Of a stretch of DNA of 64,000 bases, positions 41,116 to 51,278 are shown one piece after another. Position 1 is the first letter of the stretch. Each line of letters opens with the position of its first letter. The notes under the pieces were generated by a model, which did no database searches, was not told where the DNA came from, and saw nothing but the letters and a program-made list of their open reading frames with translations. Source of the DNA: Microvirga puerhi (GTDB taxonomy: Bacteria > Pseudomonadota > Alphaproteobacteria > Rhizobiales > Beijerinckiaceae); NCBI RefSeq assembly GCF_020089865.1, contig NZ_JAIRBM010000007.1:124001-188000 (forward strand). Reading direction: 5' to 3'. The translations under genes were made by a program, and so were the position numbers.

Positions 41116-42132
41116 ATGGCGCTTCCTGATTTCTCGATGCGTCAGCTGCTGGAAGCTGGCGCTCACTTTGGCCACCAGGCCCACCGCTGGAACCCGAAGA
41201 TGGGTCAATACATCTTCGGCACCCGCAACAACATCCATATCATCGATCTGGCCCAGACGGTCCCGATGCTGCACCGCGCTCTCCAGGCCGTCAGCGACAC
41301 GGTGGCCAAGGGCGGTCGCGTGCTGTTCGTCGGCACAAAGCGTCAGGCTTCCGACTCGGTCGCCGACGCGGCCAAGCGCTCGGCTCAGTACTACGTGAAT
41401 TCCCGCTGGCTCGGCGGCATGCTGACCAACTGGAAGACGATTTCGGGCTCGATCCAGCGTCTGCGCAAAGTCGACGAGATCCTCGCCGGCGGCGGCCAGG
41501 GTCTCACCAAGAAAGAGCGTCTCATGCTCGCCCGCGAGAAGGAGAAGCTCGAGCGCGCTCTGGGCGGCATCAAGGATATGGGTGGCACGCCCGACCTGAT
41601 CTTCGTGATCGACACCAACAAGGAGCAGCTGGCGATCCAGGAGGCGAAGCGCCTCGGCATCCCGGTGGCTGCGATCGTCGATACGAACTGCGACCCGGAC
41701 GGCATCACCTTCCCGGTTCCGGCCAATGACGACGCTGGTCGCGCGATCTCGCTTTACTGCGATCTCGTTTCCCGCGCCGCTCTCGACGGCATCTCCCGCA
41801 GCGCGGGCGCCATGGGTATCGATATCGGTGCATCCGAAAACCCGATGGCCGAGGAGCTTCCGGCTGGCGATGCCGGCGCTGCTGCCGACCAGGAAGAGCA
41901 GTTCGAGCGCCTGGCGGCTCCGCGCGGCGCCCCGGACGATCTCACCAAGCTCACGGGCGTCGGCCCGCAGCTTGAGAAGAAGCTCAACGAGGCTGGTATC
42001 TTCCACTATTGGCAGCTCTCCGCCGCAAAGCCTGCGGATGTCGAGCAGCTCGATAAGGACCTGAAGCTGAACGGTCGTGTCGACCGTGACGGCTGGATCA
42101 ATCAGGCCCGTTCGCTGATCGAGGCGGCGTAA
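41116..42132 (+). CDS. rpsB: 30S ribosomal protein S2 (uS2) with HhH tail
   Basis: 338 residues. The first ~240 are ordinary uS2 ([29 protein letters not shown] ... [14 protein letters not shown]). The extra ~95 residues hold an acidic linker and, at about 275-338, a helix-hairpin-helix-like domain ([19 protein letters not shown], then FHYWQLSAA). From memory such a tail also occurs in Bradyrhizobium and relatives, so it looks like a clade feature and not a fusion error. ATG 41116 follows GGAG; the open frame from 41050 lacks support. Confidence 0.96.
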   Translation: MALPDFSMRQLLEAGAHFGHQAHRWNPKMGQYIFGTRNNIHIIDLAQTVPMLHRALQAVSDTVAKGGRVLFVGTKRQASDSVADAAKRSAQYYVNSRWLGGMLTNWKTISGSIQRLRKVDEILAGGGQGLTKKERLMLAREKEKLERALGGIKDMGGTPDLIFVIDTNKEQLAIQEAKRLGIPVAAIVDTNCDPDGITFPVPANDDAGRAISLYCDLVSRAALDGISRSAGAMGIDIGASENPMAEELPAGDAGAAADQEEQFERLAAPRGAPDDLTKLTGVGPQLEKKLNEAGIFHYWQLSAAKPADVEQLDKDLKLNGRVDRDGWINQARSLIEAA

Positions 42133-42251
42133 GCTGTCCTGGCGTCGATGACTCTGGCGCTCATGACGGCGCCTCGCGACTGAAAGTGATCAGCCCGGCG
42201 TTCTCTGGACGCCGGGCTCCCCATATGTACGAACCTGCGAAAGGACGAGCC

Positions 42252-43181
42252 ATGGCGAACATTCCCGCTGCGATGGTGAAGGAGCTGCGCGATAAGACCA
42301 GCGCCGGCATGATGGACTGTAAGACGGCCCTCAACGAGACCAACGGCGATATCGAGGCGGCTGTCGACTGGCTCCGTAAGAAGGGTCTCTCCAAGGCCGC
42401 CAAGAAGGCTGGCCGCGTCGCTGCCGAAGGCCTCGTGGCCGTCGAGTCTTCCGGCCACACGGCTGCGATCCTCGAGGTCAACTCCGAGACGGACTTCGTC
42501 GCCCGCAACGACAGCTTCCAGGCTTTCGCCCGCGAGGCGGCCAAGATCGCCCTCATGGGCGACGGCACCATCGAGTCGCTCGAGGCTGCTCACTTCCCGG
42601 GTTCGCAGACCACTATTAAGGACCGTCTGCAGGAGCTGATCGCCACCATCGGCGAGAACATGACCCTGCGCCGCGTCGCCAAGCTGACGGTCTCGAACGG
42701 CGTCATCGCGACCTATGTGCACAACGCGGTCAGCGACGGACTGGGCAAGATCGGCGTCCTCGTGGCGCTGGAATCGGAAGGCGACGTGGATGCGCTGAGC
42801 GCCCTTGGCCGGCAGATCGCCATGCACGTGGCGGCTACCAATCCGATTGCGGTCGATGCGTCCGGCATCGATGCGGCCACGGTCGAGCGTGAGAGCGCGA
42901 TTCTTCGCGAGAAGAATGCCGGCAAGCCCGATCACGTTCTGCAGAAGATCGTCGAGAGCGGTCTGAAGAGCTACTATAAGGAAGTCACCCTCCTTGAGCA
43001 GTCCTTCGTCCACGACCCGTCCAAGACCGTAACGCAGGTTCTTAAAGAGGCCGAGTCCAAGGCCGGTAAGCCGGTCGCTCTCAAGGGCTTTGTTCGCTAC
43101 GCCCTCGGCGAGGGCATTGAGAAGGAGGAGGCTCCGGACTTCGCGGCCGAGGTGGCCGCAGCAGCCGGGGGCAAGGCCTAA
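42252..43181 (+). CDS. tsf: Elongation factor Ts
   Basis: Nucleotide exchange factor for EF-Tu, 309 residues. Conserved start [37 protein letters not shown] and [10 protein letters not shown]. Follows rpsB after about 120 bases and ends at a strong terminator, the usual rpsB-tsf unit. Confidence 0.97.
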   Translation: MANIPAAMVKELRDKTSAGMMDCKTALNETNGDIEAAVDWLRKKGLSKAAKKAGRVAAEGLVAVESSGHTAAILEVNSETDFVARNDSFQAFAREAAKIALMGDGTIESLEAAHFPGSQTTIKDRLQELIATIGENMTLRRVAKLTVSNGVIATYVHNAVSDGLGKIGVLVALESEGDVDALSALGRQIAMHVAATNPIAVDASGIDAATVERESAILREKNAGKPDHVLQKIVESGLKSYYKEVTLLEQSFVHDPSKTVTQVLKEAESKAGKPVALKGFVRYALGEGIEKEEAPDFAAEVAAAAGGKA

Positions 43182-43200
43182 GACCTCGTTATCCCTTCGA

Positions 43201-43224
43201 AACGGCGGCTCTTCAGCCGCCGTT
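43201..43224 (+). terminator. Intrinsic terminator of rpsB-tsf
   Basis: AACGGCGGCT / AGCCGCCGTT, a 10-bp stem with a CTTC loop and TTTTC at its end, 19 bases past the tsf stop. Confidence 0.85.
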
Positions 43225-43311
43225 TTCATGAGAGCCGGAGAATGCTTCACTTAACGTAAGGGGCAGCCGGCTCGGGCGGGCATATCATCCACAACAACGA
43301 GAGGTCTGGCA

Positions 43312-44025
43312 GTGACGACATTCCGGCGCATCCTGGTGAAGCTTTCCGGTGAAGCTCTGATGGCTCCCGACGGCTACTGGCTCGATCCTCAGACCTTATC
43401 GGGCCTTGCCGATGATCTCGCCAATGCGACCCGCGCCGGGTTCGAGATCGCCGTGGTGATCGGGGGTGGCAACATCATTCGGGGTGCTCGCATGAGCGCA
43501 GCCGGCTGGATCGACCGTCCCACAGCCGATTCCATGGGCATGTTGGGCACGGTGATGAATTCCCTCGCCATCGAGACCGCGTTGAACGCCGCCGGCGTCT
43601 CGGCGCGCACCATGGCAGCGGTCTCGATGCCGACGATTTGCGAGACCTACGCCCGTCAGCCCGCTCTGCATCATCTGGACAAGGGCCAGGTCGTCGTTCT
43701 CGCAGGCGGGACCGGCAATCCGTTCTTCACGACCGATACGGCGGCGGTATTGCGCGCCGCGGAGCTGCGCTGCGACGCGGTTCTCAAGGCGACGCAGGTC
43801 GACGGAGTCTATTCGGCCGATCCGAAGAAGGATCCGAAAGCCATTCGTTTCGACCGCCTGACCCACGACGAAGCCATCGCCAAGGACCTGAAAGTCATGG
43901 ACACGGCAGCTTTTGCCCTGGCGCGCGAGAGCCGGCTGCCGATCATCGTCGGTTCCGTCCATGCGCCGAGCTCCGTGACGGCAATCCTCAAGGGCGATGT
44001 GCGCTCGACCGTCGTCGCCCCTTGA
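43312..44025 (+). CDS. pyrH: UMP kinase
   Basis: Phosphorylates UMP to UDP; bacterial hexameric amino-acid-kinase type. 237 residues: RILVKLSGEALM, GGGNIIRG, and FFTTDTAAVLRAAEL. Start is GTG with GAGAGG upstream. Followed by frr, the common order. Confidence 0.97.
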   Translation: MTTFRRILVKLSGEALMAPDGYWLDPQTLSGLADDLANATRAGFEIAVVIGGGNIIRGARMSAAGWIDRPTADSMGMLGTVMNSLAIETALNAAGVSARTMAAVSMPTICETYARQPALHHLDKGQVVVLAGGTGNPFFTTDTAAVLRAAELRCDAVLKATQVDGVYSADPKKDPKAIRFDRLTHDEAIAKDLKVMDTAAFALARESRLPIIVGSVHAPSSVTAILKGDVRSTVVAP

Positions 44026-44082
44026 TGCAACCCTCAGGGAAGCGTAAGCCCGTTGGAATAGTTCGAGTTGGGATGAGACAAG

Positions 44083-44643
44083 ATGGCAACGACTTTTGAC
44101 CTAGAAGACGTGAAGCGCCGCATGCAGGGCGCCATCAACGCGTTCAAGCACGACCTCGGCAGCCTTCGGACCGGCCGCGCCGCGCCGAGCCTTCTCGACC
44201 CGATTCAGGTCGACGCCTATGGCTCCATGCTGCCGATCACCCAGGTTGCGACCGTCAGCGTTCCGGAGCCGCGTCTCCTCAGCGTCCAGGTCTGGGATCG
44301 GGGCATGGTGAATGCCGTCGAAAAGGCGATCCGCGAATCGGATCTCGGCCTCAATCCGCAGACGGAAGGTCAGGTCATTCGCCTGCGCATTCCCGAGATG
44401 AACGAGCAGCGCCGCAAGGAGATGGTGAAGGTCGCCCATAAATACGCGGAAGAAGCCCGCGTTGCGATCCGCCACGTCCGCCGCGACGGCCTCGATCTCC
44501 TCAAGAAGCTCGAGAAGGACGGCACCGTCGGTGAGGATGATGCCAAGCGGCAAAGCGAGCAGGTTCAGAAGGCAACCGATCATTTCGTGGCCGAGGTCGA
44601 GACGCATCTGACCTCCAAGGAAAAGGAAATCATGCAGGTCTGA
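44083..44643 (+). CDS. frr: Ribosome recycling factor
   Basis: 186 residues, full length for [24 protein letters not shown], the beta domain and [15 protein letters not shown]. Releases ribosomes after termination together with EF-G. Lies between pyrH and uppS on the same strand. Confidence 0.97.
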   Translation: MATTFDLEDVKRRMQGAINAFKHDLGSLRTGRAAPSLLDPIQVDAYGSMLPITQVATVSVPEPRLLSVQVWDRGMVNAVEKAIRESDLGLNPQTEGQVIRLRIPEMNEQRRKEMVKVAHKYAEEARVAIRHVRRDGLDLLKKLEKDGTVGEDDAKRQSEQVQKATDHFVAEVETHLTSKEKEIMQV

Positions 44644-44663
44644 ACCCCAGGCCGCGTGAAAAC

Positions 44664-45437
44664 ATGCCCATGAATGGAGAAGCGAAGCGTTCGGTTGCGG
44701 CCCTTCCCGGCGGAGATGCGGGGGAGGGAATGCCTGCGCACGTCGCCATCATCATGGACGGCAATGGGCGCTGGGCCGCCAAGCGCGGCCTGCCCCGGTT
44801 CGAAGGGCACCGCCGTGGCGTCGAGGCGATCCGGCGCGCTGTCCGGACGGCGCGCGAGCTCGGCATCCGTTACCTCACCGTCTATAGCTTCTCGGCGGAG
44901 AACTGGCGCCGACCGGCGCAGGAGGTCTCCGATCTGATGGGCCTCCTGAAGCTTTTCGTGAGACACGATCTCGCCGACCTTCATGCGCACAACGTCCGCG
45001 TCCGGATCATCGGTGAACGGGAAGGGCTGTCGTCCGATATTCGCCCGCTTCTCGATGAAGCGGAGCAGCTCACCCGGCACAACACGGGTCTGACTCTCGT
45101 TATCGCCTTCAACTACGGCGGCCGGCAGGAGATCGTGAGCGCCATGCGGGCCCTGGCTCGCAAGGTGCAGGACGGGCTTCTGGATCCCGAGGCGATCGAT
45201 ACGGGCCTGATCGAGGCTCATCTCGACACGGCGGGCATTCCGGACCCGGATCTCGTGATCCGGACCTCCGGAGAGCAGCGGGTCTCCAACTTTCTGACTT
45301 GGCAGACAGCCTATTCGGAATTCGTCTTCGTCCCGGACTACTGGCCCGATTTCGACGAAACTACATTCCGCGCCGCCCTCGAAGAGTATTTCAAGCGTGA
45401 CCGCCGTTTCGGCGGTCTGAGCGCCAGGGCGGTGTGA
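44664..45437 (+). CDS. uppS: Isoprenyl (undecaprenyl) diphosphate synthase
   Basis: cis-Prenyltransferase, 257 residues, making the C55 carrier for peptidoglycan and other polymers. Signature [13 protein letters not shown] near residue 27 with the catalytic Asp, the FSAENW motif, and [15 protein letters not shown] near the end. Overlaps or abuts cdsA. Confidence 0.96.
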   Translation: MPMNGEAKRSVAALPGGDAGEGMPAHVAIIMDGNGRWAAKRGLPRFEGHRRGVEAIRRAVRTARELGIRYLTVYSFSAENWRRPAQEVSDLMGLLKLFVRHDLADLHAHNVRVRIIGEREGLSSDIRPLLDEAEQLTRHNTGLTLVIAFNYGGRQEIVSAMRALARKVQDGLLDPEAIDTGLIEAHLDTAGIPDPDLVIRTSGEQRVSNFLTWQTAYSEFVFVPDYWPDFDETTFRAALEEYFKRDRRFGGLSARAV

Positions 45438-45439
45438 TC

Positions 45440-46297
45440 ATGGCGGCGGATGAGGGCGCGTCCCTTCCCCCTGGTACTGTCAAGAGGCCCCCAAGCGAGC
45501 TCGCGAAGCGGGTCGTTTCCGCGATCGTTCTGATTCCTCTTGCGCTGTATACCGCCTATCAGGGCGGCTGGGCTTTCGCTCTGTTCTGGCTCGCGGCCGG
45601 CATCGCCATGATGGTCGAGTGGACGAACATGACCCGCGTGGAGCCGCGCTATCCTGTCCAGATCGTTCAGGGTCTCGGTCTCGTTGCTCTGACCGTCGTG
45701 CTTCTTCGGGACATGTCGCTTGCGACGGGTTTCGCCATTGCCGTCGTGACGGCGCTGCTCGGAGGCCTGATTGCCCGTGGCACGCAAGGCCGGCTCTGGG
45801 CCGTCAGCGGCTTCGCCTATGGCGCGATCATTGTTCTTGTCCCGCCGCTCGTGAGGGCTCACCCGTTCCTCGGCCTCGTCGGGCTCCTGTGGATGTTCGC
45901 CGTCGTCTGGGCGACCGACATCGCCGCCTATTTCACGGGCCGGACCTTCGGCGGACCGAAATTGTGGCCGCGCGTCAGTCCGAAGAAGACCTGGTCGGGA
46001 TTCTTCGGCGGCTTGGCGGCCGGTACGCTCGGCGGATTCCTGGTCGTCTGGGGATCTCAACACCTCGGCTGGATCCAGCCCTTCAGTCTCCGCAACACGG
46101 TGCTTTTGTCGATTGTCGCGTCGATCGCGAGCCAGCTCGGCGATCTTGGAGAATCGGCGCTGAAACGGCACTGCGACGTCAAGGATTCTAGCCATCTGAT
46201 ACCCGGCCACGGAGGAGTGATGGACCGCCTCGATGGTTTCTGGGCGGTCTCTCTTATTCTCGGCGCGGTTCTCCTGGTCGCCCGACTGGCAGCATAG
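45440..46297 (+). CDS. cdsA: Phosphatidate cytidylyltransferase
   Basis: Makes CDP-diacylglycerol for phospholipids. 285 residues with about eight membrane segments; the CdsA signature KDSSHLIPGHGGVMDRLDG is near the C-terminus. ATG 45440 is chosen; a GTG at 45434 that overlaps the uppS stop (GTGA) is an alternative start 2 codons longer. Confidence 0.95.
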   Translation: MAADEGASLPPGTVKRPPSELAKRVVSAIVLIPLALYTAYQGGWAFALFWLAAGIAMMVEWTNMTRVEPRYPVQIVQGLGLVALTVVLLRDMSLATGFAIAVVTALLGGLIARGTQGRLWAVSGFAYGAIIVLVPPLVRAHPFLGLVGLLWMFAVVWATDIAAYFTGRTFGGPKLWPRVSPKKTWSGFFGGLAAGTLGGFLVVWGSQHLGWIQPFSLRNTVLLSIVASIASQLGDLGESALKRHCDVKDSSHLIPGHGGVMDRLDGFWAVSLILGAVLLVARLAA

Positions 46298-46302
46298 GAC
46301 GC

Positions 46303-47463
46303 ATGACACGGACTCTGACTATTCTCGGGGCCACCGGATCCATCGGCCGCTCCACGGCGGATGTGGTGCTAGCGCACAGGGACGAGCTTCGCGTGGAGGC
46401 GGTGGTCGGCGGCCATGATGCGGAAGCCCTGGCGCAAACAGCCCGGAAGCTTGGGGCCCGTTTCGCAGCTCTCGCAGACGAAAAGGGTGGGGCGGCCCTC
46501 AAGGAGGCGCTCTCCGGGTCCGGTATCGGGTCCGGCGCCGGCGCGGCCGCCGTCAGCGAGGCGGCTGAGCGGGATGCGGACGTGGTTCTCGCCGCCATCA
46601 GTGGAACGGCCGGCCTGCGCCCGACCGAGGCAGCCCTAAAGCCCGGGCGGCGGATCGCACTCGCCAACAAGGAAAGTCTCGTTTGTGCCGGAGAGGCCTT
46701 CATGGCCGAGACCCGGCGTCTCGGCGTCGAGATTCTGCCCGTCGATTCGGAGCACAACGCTCTGGACCAAGCCCTCGCGGCTGGCCGCAACGGCGACGTG
46801 GAGAAGGCGATCATCACAGCCACGGGAGGGCCTTTCCGGACCTGGAGCCGCGAGCGGATCGCCGCGGCGAGCCCGGCCGAGGCCTCTGCGCACCCGGTCT
46901 GGTCCATGGGATCGAAGATCAACATCGATTCCGCAACCCTCATGAACAAGGGGCTCGAGCTGATCGAAGCCCATCACCTCTTCGGTCTCGAGGCTGAGCG
47001 GCTCGACGTGCTCGTCCATCCGGAGGCGATTGTCCACGGGCTCGTACAATGGTCGGACGGCGCCGTTACGGCTGGGCTGGCCCTTCCCGATATGAGAGTT
47101 CCCATTGCCAACGCCCTGCGGCATCATGAGCGTCTTGTGATGCCGCTGCCCCGTCTCGATCTTGCCTCTATTGGCCGTTTAAGCTTCGAGGAGGCCGACG
47201 AGGCCCGCTTTCCGTGCCTTGCCTTGGCCAGGGCTGCGCTTCGGGCGGGAGGTGCGATGCCGACGATCCTCAATGCCGCCAATGAGATCGCCGTCGCGGC
47301 GTTCATGGCAGGTAAGATCGGATTTTATGCTATTTCTGAAAAGGTTGAGTTCGTGTGCTCAAGCTTTTCCGGAAGACGTCTGGCGGCACCGGCGACGATC
47401 TCGGATGCTTTGGCAATCGATGAGGAGGCTCGGGACGCGGCGCGGCAACTCATTCCGAAGTGA
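46303..47463 (+). CDS. dxr: 1-deoxy-D-xylulose 5-phosphate reductoisomerase
   Basis: First committed step of the MEP isoprenoid pathway; NADPH-dependent. 386 residues: LTILGATGSIGRST nucleotide loop, ALANKESLVCAGE, and the metal site (PVDSEHNAL). Feeds uppS. It begins 5 bases after cdsA. Confidence 0.97.
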   Translation: MTRTLTILGATGSIGRSTADVVLAHRDELRVEAVVGGHDAEALAQTARKLGARFAALADEKGGAALKEALSGSGIGSGAGAAAVSEAAERDADVVLAAISGTAGLRPTEAALKPGRRIALANKESLVCAGEAFMAETRRLGVEILPVDSEHNALDQALAAGRNGDVEKAIITATGGPFRTWSRERIAAASPAEASAHPVWSMGSKINIDSATLMNKGLELIEAHHLFGLEAERLDVLVHPEAIVHGLVQWSDGAVTAGLALPDMRVPIANALRHHERLVMPLPRLDLASIGRLSFEEADEARFPCLALARAALRAGGAMPTILNAANEIAVAAFMAGKIGFYAISEKVEFVCSSFSGRRLAAPATISDALAIDEEARDAARQLIPK

Positions 47464-47505
47464 AGCGAGAATGGACGCGGCACGACCGGCGCGAAAGGAA
47501 CGATG

Positions 47506-48669
47506 ATGGATTGGCTTGCGACGATTACGGGAGCGACCGGCTCCTTTCTGCTGACGATCATTTCCTTTCTCGTCGTCCTGACGGTGGTCGTCTTCGTCCA
47601 TGAGTTCGGACATTTCTGGGTCGGCCGCCGCTGTGGCGTCGGCGTCACCGCGTTTTCGGTCGGTTTCGGCCGGGAGCTTTTCGGTTGGACCGACCGTTAC
47701 GGCACGCGCTGGAAGATCTCGGCGATTCCCTTAGGGGGGTACGTAAAGTTCGTGGGTGACCTGAACGCCGCCAGCGTTCCGAACCAGGATCAGCTTGCTC
47801 ATATGAGCGCGGCTGAGCGCGCCGTCAGTTTTCCCCACCAAAATGTGCTTAAGCGGGCCGCCATCGTCGCGGCAGGGCCGATCGCCAATTTCATCCTGGC
47901 CATCGCGATTTTCGCCAGCTTCAACTACATCAGCGGCCGGCAGGTCCTGGAGCCGCGCATTGAGGCGGTCCAGTCGGGCAGCGCTGCGGAAAAGGCCGGC
48001 TTCCGGCCCCACGACCTCATTCTCTCCATCGACGGTCGGCAGATCGAGACCTTCGCCGATATGCAGCTCCTGGTCAGCTCCAGTGCCGGTGAAGCCCTGA
48101 CATTCATGGTCGATCGGGACGGCAAGACGGTCACCTTGAGTGCCACACCGAACTTCGTCGAACGGCCGACCCCGTTCGGCAAGCAGCGGATCGGGCTGTT
48201 GGGCGTCGAGGCGTCCCGGGATCCGAGCGCCATCAAGCGACTCTCTTATTCTCCGTTGGGTGCCCTAAAGGCAGGTGCCGCCGAAACCTGGAATCTGGTG
48301 GATCGGACCCTGAACTTCATGCGCCGCCTGGTTCTGGGATGGGAATCCGCCGATCAGCTCTCCGGTCCCATCGGAATCGCCCGGGCTTCGGGCACCGCCT
48401 TCGATGTCGGCGGGGTATCGAGCCTTATCAGCCTGATCGCCTTCATGTCGGTTTCGATCGGACTCATTAACCTTTTTCCGATTCCGTTGCTCGACGGCGG
48501 TCATCTGCTTTTTTACGCCATCGAGGCCGTTCGAGGCCGTCCTTTGAGCGAAAAAGCCCAGGAAATCGGCTTCCGGATCGGTTTTGCCATCGTTGCGATG
48601 CTCATGTTGTTCGCAACCTGGAATGATATCGTTCACCTTGGCACAAGTTTTCTGGCTCGCGGAACGTGA
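47506..48669 (+). CDS. rseP: Site-2 protease RseP (M50)
   Basis: Intramembrane zinc metalloprotease, 387 residues. Zinc motif HEFGH in the first membrane helix, a PDZ domain at about 125-205, and the second zinc ligand in NLFPIPLLDGGH. It probably cleaves an anti-sigma factor of the envelope stress response. ATGs lie at 47503 and 47506; 47506 is favoured by AAAGGA 6 bases upstream. Confidence 0.95.
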   Translation: MDWLATITGATGSFLLTIISFLVVLTVVVFVHEFGHFWVGRRCGVGVTAFSVGFGRELFGWTDRYGTRWKISAIPLGGYVKFVGDLNAASVPNQDQLAHMSAAERAVSFPHQNVLKRAAIVAAGPIANFILAIAIFASFNYISGRQVLEPRIEAVQSGSAAEKAGFRPHDLILSIDGRQIETFADMQLLVSSSAGEALTFMVDRDGKTVTLSATPNFVERPTPFGKQRIGLLGVEASRDPSAIKRLSYSPLGALKAGAAETWNLVDRTLNFMRRLVLGWESADQLSGPIGIARASGTAFDVGGVSSLISLIAFMSVSIGLINLFPIPLLDGGHLLFYAIEAVRGRPLSEKAQEIGFRIGFAIVAMLMLFATWNDIVHLGTSFLARGT

Positions 48670-48836
48670 CAAGGACGCCACGCAGGATAAAAATGCTACT
48701 GTGTTGGGGAAAGCGCCGTTTGCAATAGCGGCGAAAGTTTGTACAAGCGGATCACACCGATAAGGTTGGGGGCCCCGACGTTCCCAGCCCGCGGAGCGAT
48801 CCGTGCAGGACAAAAATTAAAGAGACGGGCCAGTTG

Positions 48837-51236
48837 ATGATGTCGACGACCACGCCACGCCGGAAAAAGCCGGCCGCTACCGCCATGATTGCCGTCAGTG
48901 CAGTGATCGCGGGAATCACAGGAGCCGACAGTGCGTTTGCTCAGCAGGCTAGCCGCCGTGCTTCGGTAGCGCAGGGGCCGATCGTCAACCGCGTCGTGAT
49001 CGAGGGCAATAAGCGCGTCGAGAAGGGCATGATCGAGGGCCAGCTTCAGGCCCGGGTCCGTGCCCCCTACGACCAGCGGACCGTCGATGCTGACGTTCAG
49101 CGTATCCTTGAAGTCTATCGCCAGCAGGGCCGTGGCCTGGCGCAGGTGACGCCGCGTATCGTCGATCTGCCCAATGGGACGGTCGATATCGTTTATACGA
49201 TCGTCGAAGGCGACAAGACGGGCGTGAAGGAAATCCGCTTCGTCGGCAACAACCAGATTTCGTCGGGCCGCCTGCGCGGCGTCATGTCGACCACCGAATC
49301 GAACATCCTGAGCTTCCTCAAGAGCACGGACGTTTACGATCCGGCCCGCATTGCCAACGACCTGGAGCTGATCCGCCGCTACTACCTGAAGAACGGCTAC
49401 GCGGATTTCCGCCTCCTTTCGAGCGACGTGCAGTTCGATCCCAATGCCGGCGGTTACATCGTGACCATCTCGGTAGAGGAGGGACCGCAGTACCGTCTCG
49501 GCAGCGTCAACGTTGATTCCCGTATCCCCGAAGTTCCGGCGGATGCTGTCCGTGGCGACCTGTCGACCTCGGCGGGCTCGACCTACAATGCTGATCTGGT
49601 GCAGCGCTCCCTGCAGGACATGACCACGGATATCGCCCGTCGCGGCTATCCCTTCGCTCAGGTCCGTCCCGTGGCGACCCGCGATCCTGCGACTCAGACG
49701 ATCAATCTCGGCTACGTGATTGAAGAGGGGCCGCGGGTCTACATCGAGCGGATCAACGTCCGCGGCAATACCCGCACCCGTGACTACGTCATCCGGCGCG
49801 AGTTCGATGTCGGCGAAGGCGACCCCTACAACCGCGTCCTGATGGATCGGGCGGAGCGCCGCCTGAACAATCTCGGCTACTTCAAGACTGTTCGCATCTC
49901 CAACGAGCCGGGCTCTGCCCCCGACCGCGTGGTCGTGAACGTGGATGTCGAGGACCAGTCGACCGGTGCCTTCTCGATCTCCGGTGGTTACTCCACGCAG
50001 GACGGCCTCATCGGCGAAGTGGCTGTCACCGAGACGAACTTCCTGGGCCGTGGCCAGTACGTCCGCGTCGCCGGCCAGCTCGGCCAGCGCAGCAACGGCG
50101 TCGACTTCTCGTTCACGGAGCCGTATTTCCTCGGCTACCGCATGTCGGCGGGTATCGACCTGTTCTCGAAGTTCAGCGATCAGACCCGGTATTCGCGTTA
50201 TGAGAACCGCGTCACCGGTGGTCAGTTGCGCTTGGGCCTGCCCTTTACGGAAGAGTTCACGCTCACCCTGCGCTACTCGCTGTATCAGCAGGATCTGAAG
50301 ATCCCGAACGACTTCAAGCAGCCCTATAACGACTGCTCGCAGCCGATCCCGGGTTACACCCAGCTGAACCCCAATGGGACGCCGAACCGCTTCTTCTGCG
50401 AAGGCAACGGCGAAGCCTCGCTCGCGATCAAGGAATCGCAGGGCAAGACGCTGACCTCGCTCGCGGGTCTGACCTTCAACTACAACACACTCGACAACAA
50501 CAAGGACCCGCGCAACGGCTTCTTCGGCGAGGTCAAGACCGACTTTGCCGGCCTTGGCGGCGATTCCCGTTACTTCCGCGCCACTGGCGATCTCCGCTAC
50601 TACAAGGAGATCTGGGAAGACATCGTCGGTATCGCCCGCCTCCAGGGCGGTCACATTGTCGGCTGGGGCAACGAGAACAGGAATGGCGCCGGCGCAGGCG
50701 CTCAGGGCGGCGATCTGCGTATCGTCGACCAGTTCTTCCTCGGCCCGACACTCGTCCGTGGTTTCGCCACCAACGGCATCGGCCCGCGCGACATCTCGAC
50801 CTTGGACACCAATTCGAACGCCATCGGCGGTACCACCTATTTCGGTGGATCGCTCGAAATGCAGTTCCCGATCTTCGGCGTTCCGCGGGAGCTCGGGCTC
50901 AAGGGTGCCGTCTTCGCCGATGCGGGTACGCTGTTCGGCTACAAGGGTCCGACGACCTTCGATACCAATGGCAACAGCATCATCGACGGCTTCAGCCCGA
51001 CCGCCGGCTGCACTCCGTCGGCACTGGTCTCGCAGGAATGCATCGTGGTCCGCGACAGCCACAAGATCCGCTCCTCGGTGGGCGCCTCCATCCTGTGGAG
51101 CTCACCGCTCGGCCCGATCCGCTTCGACTACGCCATTGCCTTGTCCAAGGACGAGGGTCTCCCGGCGGCGAACGGAGCGAGGATCGGTGGCGACCGGACT
51201 CAGGCCTTCCGTTTCTCGGGTGGTACACGCTTCTAA
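48837..51236 (+). CDS. bamA: Outer membrane assembly factor BamA
   Basis: Inserts beta-barrel proteins into the outer membrane. 799 residues: long basic signal peptide with cleavage after AFA (about residue 37), five POTRA repeats to about 440, then the barrel ending in RTQAFRFSGGTRF with the C-terminal Phe. The 3' part of the barrel has the conserved PLGPIRFDYA segment. Two ATGs (48837, 48840) and a TTG (48834) are adjacent; AGAGACGGG lies 7 bases before 48837. Confidence 0.96.
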   Translation: MMSTTTPRRKKPAATAMIAVSAVIAGITGADSAFAQQASRRASVAQGPIVNRVVIEGNKRVEKGMIEGQLQARVRAPYDQRTVDADVQRILEVYRQQGRGLAQVTPRIVDLPNGTVDIVYTIVEGDKTGVKEIRFVGNNQISSGRLRGVMSTTESNILSFLKSTDVYDPARIANDLELIRRYYLKNGYADFRLLSSDVQFDPNAGGYIVTISVEEGPQYRLGSVNVDSRIPEVPADAVRGDLSTSAGSTYNADLVQRSLQDMTTDIARRGYPFAQVRPVATRDPATQTINLGYVIEEGPRVYIERINVRGNTRTRDYVIRREFDVGEGDPYNRVLMDRAERRLNNLGYFKTVRISNEPGSAPDRVVVNVDVEDQSTGAFSISGGYSTQDGLIGEVAVTETNFLGRGQYVRVAGQLGQRSNGVDFSFTEPYFLGYRMSAGIDLFSKFSDQTRYSRYENRVTGGQLRLGLPFTEEFTLTLRYSLYQQDLKIPNDFKQPYNDCSQPIPGYTQLNPNGTPNRFFCEGNGEASLAIKESQGKTLTSLAGLTFNYNTLDNNKDPRNGFFGEVKTDFAGLGGDSRYFRATGDLRYYKEIWEDIVGIARLQGGHIVGWGNENRNGAGAGAQGGDLRIVDQFFLGPTLVRGFATNGIGPRDISTLDTNSNAIGGTTYFGGSLEMQFPIFGVPRELGLKGAVFADAGTLFGYKGPTTFDTNGNSIIDGFSPTAGCTPSALVSQECIVVRDSHKIRSSVGASILWSSPLGPIRFDYAIALSKDEGLPAANGARIGGDRTQAFRFSGGTRF

Positions 51237-51245
51237 TCAAACGGA

Positions 51246-51278
51246 GAGGGCGCCGATGGGCGCCCTCGCTTCTTTTTC
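51246..51278 (+). terminator. Intrinsic terminator or attenuator between bamA and lpxD
   Basis: A perfect 9-bp stem (GAGGGCGCC / GGCGCCCTC, 51246-51254 and 51259-51267) with a GATG loop and the tail GCTTCTTTTTC, directly followed by the lpxD ATG at 51279. No Shine-Dalgarno remains before lpxD. Confidence 0.7.

Noticed and set aside
48696..51062. A 788-codon open frame antisense to bamA, and similar long antisense frames opposite guaB (3073-4509), rsmB (5098-6588), guaA (6717-8105) and purF (19826-20932)
   Set aside because: They mirror the codon pattern of well-identified genes on the other strand, as expected in high-GC DNA, and their translations show no protein family. Only the last 50 codons of the 5098-6588 frame are a real gene, a lipoprotein.
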